Assembly (NCBI GenBank): GCA_013001485.1
Contig: JABDMN010000322.1
Span: forward strand, 1 to 8,499
Direction: 5' to 3'
DNA length: 8,499 nucleotides
From: Acidimicrobiia bacterium
GTDB lineage: Bacteria > Actinomycetota > Acidimicrobiia > Spongiisociales > UBA5794
Below are positions 4,164 through 8,499 of the stretch, piece after piece. Below the pieces are notes generated by a model. That model did no database searches. It was not told the origin of the DNA and was given only the letters and a program-made list of their open reading frames with translations. The position numbers and the translations under genes are program-made. Numbering within the stretch: the first letter of the stretch is position 1; the number at the start of each line of letters is the position of its first letter.

Positions 4164-6896
4164 TTGAAATCGCTCGTTAATTCGTTGTCCGCCGTCGTCC
4201 GCCGCGCCCCATGGGTCGTGATCATCGTCACCATCGTGATCACTATGGTGCTCGGAAGCTTCGGAGGTCAGTTCCAGCCGGCCGAAGACCAGAACGAGGC
4301 CTTTGCCCCCGACGCCCCCGAGCTCACCGCCTCCAACGACATCAACGCCACGTTCGGCGCCGTCGCCCGCATGCAGGTGCTGACGAGTGGCGCCGGCGAC
4401 GTCATCACGCTCGAGGCCCTCGAATCGGCACAGGCCCTCGAACTGGCGCTGCGCGCCAGCGACGTCAGCCAGCTCCTGGTGGACACGCCGCAGTCGCCGG
4501 CGATCCTGTCCCACCTCGCTCCGGTGCAGTTCGCCCTTGACGGTGGCGCACCGGCCCCGACTTCGGACGAGGACGTCAAGGCGTTGTATGACCAGGGTCT
4601 GCAGCAAGTCCCCCCGGAGTTTCGTTCGTTCCTCGAGGCGCTCTTGTCCGACGACGCCGACCCTGATTCCGGCACCGCGGAACTCGGTCTCGCCGTCGTC
4701 ACCTACCAGACCAGTGACAACTTTGACGAAGCCGCCGAGAACGCCCGGCGGGTAGGAGAAGCTGTCGAGGCGAGCGCCACCGTCGGCTCCGTGACCGTTG
4801 AGCCGTTTTCCGTCGAACTGATCTTCGCCTCCGGAGGGGACTTCGAAGAGGAGGTGCTTCGACTGCTGGCGGCTGCTGCGATGATCATCCTCCTCGTTCT
4901 GGCCGTGATCTTCCTCGTCCGGACGCGTACGCCGCGCGGGAACCGCCTCTTCGGGGCCGGACTCGTGCTGATGGCGATCGGCGCCGGCGTAGCGGTGGCT
5001 CCGGGATTGGCGCTGTTATTCCCCGACATCTTCCCCGAGTCGTGGGGCGAGGCGTCCCTCGGACCGGTGTTGCTCACCTCCCTGGCGTTCTACGTGCTGG
5101 CGTTCGTGATGTGGAGCTCGCGGACCCGCAAATTGCGGCGAACCACCGCCGACACGCTGCTGACCTTCGTCACCATCGGCTTCGCCATCCAATGGATGAG
5201 CGGGTACGGGTTCCTCCGCTTCGAGGACCAGTCGCAGCTGGTCCAGATCCTGCCGATCCTCCTCATTGGGCTCGGTGTGGACTACTCGATCCATATGACC
5301 ACGCGCTATCGCCAGGAGGTCTACCAGGGACGCACGGTGGATCACTCCATCAATACGGCAATCCGCACCGTAGGCATCGCCCTCGTGCTGGCGACGCTGA
5401 CGACGGCGGTCGGATTCCTCACGAACGTCACCAACGAGATCCCGGCGCTGCGGGAGTTCGGTGAGCTCGCGGCCGTGGGCATCGTGGTGTCGTTCCTCCT
5501 CATGCTGACCTTCGTCCCCGCGGTGCGCGAGGTCCTCGACCGGCGAGCCGAGGCCGGCGGAAGGCTCGACGCACTGAGCCTCGAAGGGGGGGAGAGCCGA
5601 GCCCTTCCCCGCATGATCGGCCGCACCGCGCTGCTGCCGCGACGCGTGGCGGCGGGCACGGTCGCCGTGGCGTTGGTGATCACCGCCGTCGGCGGCGTGG
5701 CGATGACGAATCTGTCGACGCAGTTCTCTTTTCTCGATTTCGTGCCAACCAACTCTCCGCTGCGCGACACCGCCGTCACGGTCGACGACCGATTCGACTT
5801 CCCGGAGACGACGTCGGTCCTCGTTCGTGGGGATGTGACAACAGGAGCAGGCTGGAATGCCATGCTCGACTCCTACGCGGCAGCGGCGGACGTGGCGGCG
5901 GTACAATCGATCGAGACCCCGGACGGGGGACGTTTTCCCACCGGCCAGACGCTGACGGGGACCTTCTTGCAGCTGTTTGATCCCTCATCGGACTTGCACG
6001 ACCCGGAGTTGCTTGCCACCGCCGGCGGGCTTGGCCTCACCGAGCAGCAGCGGTTCCCCGACGGCGCAGATGTCACCCCGCTGTACGACGCGGCGTTCGC
6101 CAAGTACCCGCTGGAGATAGCCGGTGTCTTGGGATCGGCCAACGGTTCCTACGACGCTGCGTTGTTCAATTTCGACACCACGGCCGGCGAGAGTGGTGCC
6201 GCCGATCTGGCCGATGGGCTCAATGCTGCGTTTGCCCCGGCCAGCAACGGCACGATCGAGTCGGTGGCAACCTCGAACTTCATCATCAACAACCTCGTTG
6301 TGACGACGCTGCGCGATTCCCAGTTGTCGTCACTGCTGTTGACGATGGCTGCGGCCCTGCTGCTGCTCGTGATCAACTTCTGGTTCGAGTCAAAACGGCC
6401 GATGCTGGGACTCATTACGACCCTCCCCGTGGCCATGGTGGTGGTGTGGGTGTTCGCGCTGATGGTCGCGTTCAACATTCCGTTCGGCCCGGTGACGGCC
6501 ACCATCTCGGCGCTCGGCATCGGGATCGGCATCCCGTACATGATCCACGTCACCCACCGATACCTGGAAGAGCGCATCAAACAGCCCGACGAGAACGAGG
6601 CGATCGCGCAGACGCTGACCTTCACGGGAGGGGCTCTCGCCGGTTCCGCCGTCACCACGATGGCCGGTTTCGGGATCCTCGTTACCTCGACCACCATTCC
6701 TTTCCGGCAGTTCGGATTCGTGATCGCGTACACGATCCTGCTGGCCATGGCAGCGGCAATACTCGTCTTGCCTTCGATGTTGGTCCTGTGGGATCGCTGG
6801 CACCGGAGGCGCGGTGACGTCACGCTCGATCCGGACGTCGTGCGCCAGGCGCTTGTCGATCTGGACGAGGTCGATTCGGGGACAATGCCGGCCTGA
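4164..6896 (+). CDS. RND/MMPL-superfamily exporter (HAE3-like), with apparent extra membrane helices
   Basis: This 910-residue inner-membrane protein has the two-fold RND plan: helix 1 (about 17-33), a ~195-residue external loop, a helix bundle, then helix 7 (about 496-514), a ~200-residue second loop and a second bundle. The signature GLGVDYSIHMTTRYRQE (D373) and the large loops fit the actinobacterial/archaeal-type RND exporters (COG1033/MMPL-like), proton-driven and often moving lipids or hydrophobic compounds. The substrate is unknown. Two oddities stand out. Between helix 2 (231-252) and the helix before GLGVDY (329-350), about 75 residues with two extra hydrophobic segments (264-286, 300-317) are inserted, implying about 14 helices instead of 12. 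In the second half the equivalent motif reads GIGIPYMIH, with proline (P791) in place of aspartate. The start is TTG, supported by GAGGGG at 4150-4155. The C-terminal tail (877-910) is cytoplasmic and acidic after a basic WHRRR. The next gene overlaps its stop by 1 nt. Confidence 0.88.
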   Translation: MKSLVNSLSAVVRRAPWVVIIVTIVITMVLGSFGGQFQPAEDQNEAFAPDAPELTASNDINATFGAVARMQVLTSGAGDVITLEALESAQALELALRASDVSQLLVDTPQSPAILSHLAPVQFALDGGAPAPTSDEDVKALYDQGLQQVPPEFRSFLEALLSDDADPDSGTAELGLAVVTYQTSDNFDEAAENARRVGEAVEASATVGSVTVEPFSVELIFASGGDFEEEVLRLLAAAAMIILLVLAVIFLVRTRTPRGNRLFGAGLVLMAIGAGVAVAPGLALLFPDIFPESWGEASLGPVLLTSLAFYVLAFVMWSSRTRKLRRTTADTLLTFVTIGFAIQWMSGYGFLRFEDQSQLVQILPILLIGLGVDYSIHMTTRYRQEVYQGRTVDHSINTAIRTVGIALVLATLTTAVGFLTNVTNEIPALREFGELAAVGIVVSFLLMLTFVPAVREVLDRRAEAGGRLDALSLEGGESRALPRMIGRTALLPRRVAAGTVAVALVITAVGGVAMTNLSTQFSFLDFVPTNSPLRDTAVTVDDRFDFPETTSVLVRGDVTTGAGWNAMLDSYAAAADVAAVQSIETPDGGRFPTGQTLTGTFLQLFDPSSDLHDPELLATAGGLGLTEQQRFPDGADVTPLYDAAFAKYPLEIAGVLGSANGSYDAALFNFDTTAGESGAADLADGLNAAFAPASNGTIESVATSNFIINNLVVTTLRDSQLSSLLLTMAAALLLLVINFWFESKRPMLGLITTLPVAMVVVWVFALMVAFNIPFGPVTATISALGIGIGIPYMIHVTHRYLEERIKQPDENEAIAQTLTFTGGALAGSAVTTMAGFGILVTSTTIPFRQFGFVIAYTILLAMAAAILVLPSMLVLWDRWHRRRGDVTLDPDVVRQALVDLDEVDSGTMPA

Positions 6897-7411
6897 TGGA
6901 CGACGGCAAGCCCCATTCGAAGAAGCTCCCCGGCATCAAGGGGATCGAAATCGCCGACGAGATCGCCGCGGCCGAAGGATTGCCGGAGGATCTCGACGCG
7001 TCTCTGCTCGGTCCGTACACGGTTCCCAATCTCACTCGCCGTCGGCGGGCAGGGTCCTACTACCTGGGTGGGGCGGTTCTCGTGGCTCTCGCGATGGCCG
7101 CCGGCCTCCCGGCCGGCATGTGGTTGATCGTTGGAGTCCTGGCTCTCATCGGCCTCTATCACTTCCTGGCGGCCTACGACCTGCGGGTGGCCGACACAGC
7201 AGCCCTGTCGATTGCCAACCAGCAAACTGAGTTCCCGGTCGGGCACGCCTCGGCCGCGGTGGGCTTCGAAGGCTGGCGGGCCCGCCCTATATGGAACATC
7301 CTCGTGTTCTCGGCGGACGATCCACCGAGCAAGCGCGGCCTGGTCCGGATCGACGCCGTCACCGGCGAGGTCAAGGACGTGCTGGTGGAGGACAATCCGG
7401 AGGAGTTCTAG
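6896..7411 (+). CDS. Small two-helix membrane protein, probable partner of the RND exporter
   Basis: I do not recognise a named family. The 171 residues comprise a charged N-terminus (1-47), a basic RRRR cluster (48-51), two hydrophobic helices (about 53-71 and 74-93) and a soluble C-terminus. The basic cluster before the first helix and the two-helix hairpin suggest both ends face the cytoplasm. The last 45 residues (PIWNILVFSADD...GLVRIDAVTGEV) read as beta strands ending in an I-D-A-x-T-G-E-V turn, similar to the end of PepSY-type domains; this is a tentative likeness and does not fit well with a cytoplasmic location. ATG 6896 overlaps the RND stop (TGATG), so translation is probably coupled and the two proteins may work together. 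Its TAG stop shares a CTAG with the convergent methyltransferase gene. Confidence 0.75.
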   Translation: MDDGKPHSKKLPGIKGIEIADEIAAAEGLPEDLDASLLGPYTVPNLTRRRRAGSYYLGGAVLVALAMAAGLPAGMWLIVGVLALIGLYHFLAAYDLRVADTAALSIANQQTEFPVGHASAAVGFEGWRARPIWNILVFSADDPPSKRGLVRIDAVTGEVKDVLVEDNPEEF

Positions 7412-8088
7412 GCGTACCGTCCACGCGCCGTGGTTCCGCGCTGTCGGGGCCGCCGGGAAGGCGAAAGGGGCGGCGTCCGCTCGTACACATAGAAATCGGC
7501 CCAGGATGACTCCGTGCCGCCGTCGAACGGATAGCGGTTGGGGATGCGCTGGAGCAGCGTCCACTGCGGAAGGTTGTGTTCGACCCAGGCCGTGAAGCGC
7601 CGATGCCGTACCTCGGGCCAGTCGGACGGCTGGTCGCTATCGCTCGAGTAGACCACGACCAGGCGGGAGGCTGCGCCGAACAGGTCCCGCATGTACTGCT
7701 CGAACGTCTCGTCCTCCAATAGGTGGTAGATGACGTCGAGCGAGACGGCGAGGTCGGCCGGCCCGGGGATTGGATCACCGGTGCGGTAGGCAGCGAATTG
7801 CCGGGTGGGATCGTCCGCAAAGTCCCGGCGGCACTGCTCGATGGCGGTGGGCGAGGTGTCGAGCCCCAGGTAGCTGGGGTATTGAATGAGCGACAGCTGA
7901 TGTCCGTCGCCGCATCCCAGCTCGATGACGGATTCCACGGGGTGTTCGTCGAGGAGGCGGTTGAGGATCTCGGCCTTGAATTCGGCGAGGCGTCCGTAGC
8001 TCCCGGTCCCGCTGTTGCCGCCGGCCGCGTAATGGGCGTCCCAGAACTCGGTGCTGTGCGGCGGTGGAGGGGGCGAGGAACCTGTCAT
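7408..8088 (-). CDS. Class I SAM-dependent methyltransferase, substrate unknown
   Basis: The 226-residue protein has a Rossmann methyltransferase core. Motif I is VIELGCGDGHQLSL (54-67), motif II is the acidic strand end YLGLDTS (73-79, D77), and motif IV is ADLAVSLDVIYHLLED (111-126). The C-terminal part (RHRRFTAWVEHNLPQW, RIPNRYPFD, ADFYVYER) resembles, from memory, uncharacterised methyltransferases seen near glycan-synthesis genes, but no glycan gene is visible here. An N-terminal proline run (6-10) and a basic Ser/Arg/Pro-rich tail after residue 204 are probably disordered. The start is ATG 8088, with only a weak GGTTGAG-like site in front. It lies 45 bp after gltA on the same strand and could be co-transcribed. 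It converges on the membrane protein gene with a 4-nt overlap of the stops. Confidence 0.85.
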   Translation of the reverse strand: MTGSSPPPPPHSTEFWDAHYAAGGNSGTGSYGRLAEFKAEILNRLLDEHPVESVIELGCGDGHQLSLIQYPSYLGLDTSPTAIEQCRRDFADDPTRQFAAYRTGDPIPGPADLAVSLDVIYHLLEDETFEQYMRDLFGAASRLVVVYSSDSDQPSDWPEVRHRRFTAWVEHNLPQWTLLQRIPNRYPFDGGTESSWADFYVYERTPPLSPSRRPRQRGTTARGRYA

Positions 8089-8133
8089 CTCAACCGCATC
8101 GTACCGGTGAGGATCGGACCGATCGCGTGAGTG

Positions 8134-8499
8134 CTAGCGGCTATCCACCTCGACGAACGGCCGCTCGGTGTAGCCGGCGTAGACCTGGCGCGGACGCCCG
8201 ATGCGGGTCCTCGGGTCCTCGATCATCTCTTTCCACTGGGCCATCCAACCGGGGAGGCGGCCGATGGCAAACAGCACGGTGAACATCCGCACCGGGAAGC
8301 CGAGCGACCGGAAGATCATCCCGGAGTAGAAGTCGACGTTCGGGTAGAGCCTGCGCTCGACGAAGTAGTCGTCGGTCAAAGCGTGCTCTTCCAGCTTGAG
8401 GGCGATGTCGAGCAGGGGATCGTGGACACCGAGGCGATCGAGAACATCGGATGCGAACGTCTTGAGGATGTTGGCCCGGGGGTCGAAGCTCTTGTACAC
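8134..8499 (-). CDS. gltA: Citrate synthase, C-terminal part (partial, 5' end outside window)
   Basis: Citrate synthase condenses acetyl-CoA and oxaloacetate at the entry of the TCA cycle. About 121 C-terminal residues are visible, from VYKSFDPRA to the TAG at 8136-8134. FDPRA holds the catalytic aspartate (D6 of the visible part, Asp362 in E. coli numbering from memory). It is followed by [11 protein letters not shown] (50-60), [18 protein letters not shown] (72-89) with the citrate-binding arginine of GRLPGW, and [10 protein letters not shown] (100-109). These are typical of the bacterial hexameric-type (GltA) enzymes. The GTG at the window edge encodes the valine of the conserved H-R-V-Y-K stretch and is not a start, so the gene continues to the right. 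The 2-methylcitrate synthase branch is a less likely alternative. Confidence 0.93.
   Translation of the reverse strand: MYKSFDPRANILKTFASDVLDRLGVHDPLLDIALKLEEHALTDDYFVERRLYPNVDFYSGMIFRSLGFPVRMFTVLFAIGRLPGWMAQWKEMIEDPRTRIGRPRQVYAGYTERPFVEVDSR

Larger units (their letters stand above)
4006..4167 (+). other. Possible small upstream ORF or remnant of an RND gene start
   Basis: A GTG at 4006 preceded by AGGGGA (3992-3997, 8-nt spacer) opens 53 very basic codons ending at TGA 4165-4167, which overlaps the TTG start of the RND gene (TTGA). Its first residues, MKRLVNLHVSLVRRLP, match the RND protein's MKSLVNSLSAVVRRAP at 9 of 16 positions, and both are preceded by AGGGGA at nearly the same distance. 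After that no transmembrane helix follows and the sequences diverge. It may be a degraded duplicate of the gene start, a translationally coupled leader peptide, or chance. The likely -10 element of the RND gene lies inside it, which weakens the case for a stable protein gene. Confidence 0.25.

Noticed and set aside
3865..4167. 100-codon open frame across the HIT stop and the intergenic gap
   Set aside because: The full-length frame starts inside the HIT gene with no ribosome site and has no motif. Only its last 53 codons, from GTG 4006, merit mention and are reported separately.
5016..5906. 296-codon open frame on the minus strand
   Set aside because: It is antisense to the RND gene and rich in Arg, His and Asp, a typical shadow of hydrophobic membrane-protein codons.
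6149..7564. 471-codon open frame on the minus strand
   Set aside because: It runs antisense across the end of the RND gene, the whole two-helix protein gene and the end of the methyltransferase gene; composition is Ser/Arg/Ala-rich without any domain motif. It is a by-product of high GC at third codon positions.
8112..8124. Small hairpin GATCG-GAC-CGATC between gltA and the methyltransferase gene
   Set aside because: It has only five base pairs, a 3-nt loop and no T tract, so it is too weak to call a terminator.

Overview
The window is about 8.5 kb of GC-rich DNA, almost fully coding, with GTG and TTG starts and tightly packed or overlapping genes. It reads as a chromosomal segment of an actinomycete (phylum Actinomycetota). 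The best evidence is a partial mycothiol synthase (mshD), because mycothiol is essentially an actinobacterial thiol. A second clue is a threonyl-tRNA synthetase gene followed by an Ap4A-phosphorylase-like HIT gene, a pair also adjacent in mycobacteria. A deep-branching class such as Acidimicrobiia is a guess; no rRNA or other marker here settles it.

Layout, left to right: (1) 1-305 (+), the end of mshD. (2) 224-457 (-), a small membrane-anchored zinc-ribbon protein whose 3' end lies antisense to the end of mshD. (3) 572-1405 (-), an APH/choline-kinase-fold protein with two substituted metal-binding residues. (4) A 67-bp divergent spacer, then thrS (1473-3410, +) and a HIT-family hydrolase/phosphorylase (3407-3898, +), overlapping by 4 nt. 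(5) A 265-bp gap (3899-4163) with a GC-rich hairpin, a small ORF whose first residues resemble the next gene's N-terminus, and a probable promoter. (6) 4164-6896 (+), a large RND/MMPL-type exporter, followed with a 1-nt overlap by a small two-helix membrane protein (6896-7411, +). (7) 7408-8088 (-), a SAM-dependent methyltransferase that meets the previous gene tail to tail on one CTAG. (8) 8134-8499 (-), the C-terminal part of citrate synthase (gltA), running off the right edge.

Functional grouping: thrS and the HIT gene form a probable translationally coupled unit. Aminoacyl-tRNA synthetases can make Ap4A as a side product, and HIT-family Ap4A enzymes remove it. The RND protein and its small partner form a second probable unit at the cell envelope. 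The remaining genes are housekeeping (mshD, gltA) or of unknown substrate (phosphotransferase-like protein, methyltransferase, zinc-ribbon protein).

I see no mobile element, CRISPR array, tRNA, rRNA or riboswitch. No complete, clearly novel system stands out. The points most worth checking are the altered kinase active site, the apparent extra membrane helices and the lost second-half aspartate in the RND protein, the N-terminus-like small ORF before it, and the zinc-ribbon gene sharing DNA with mshD.
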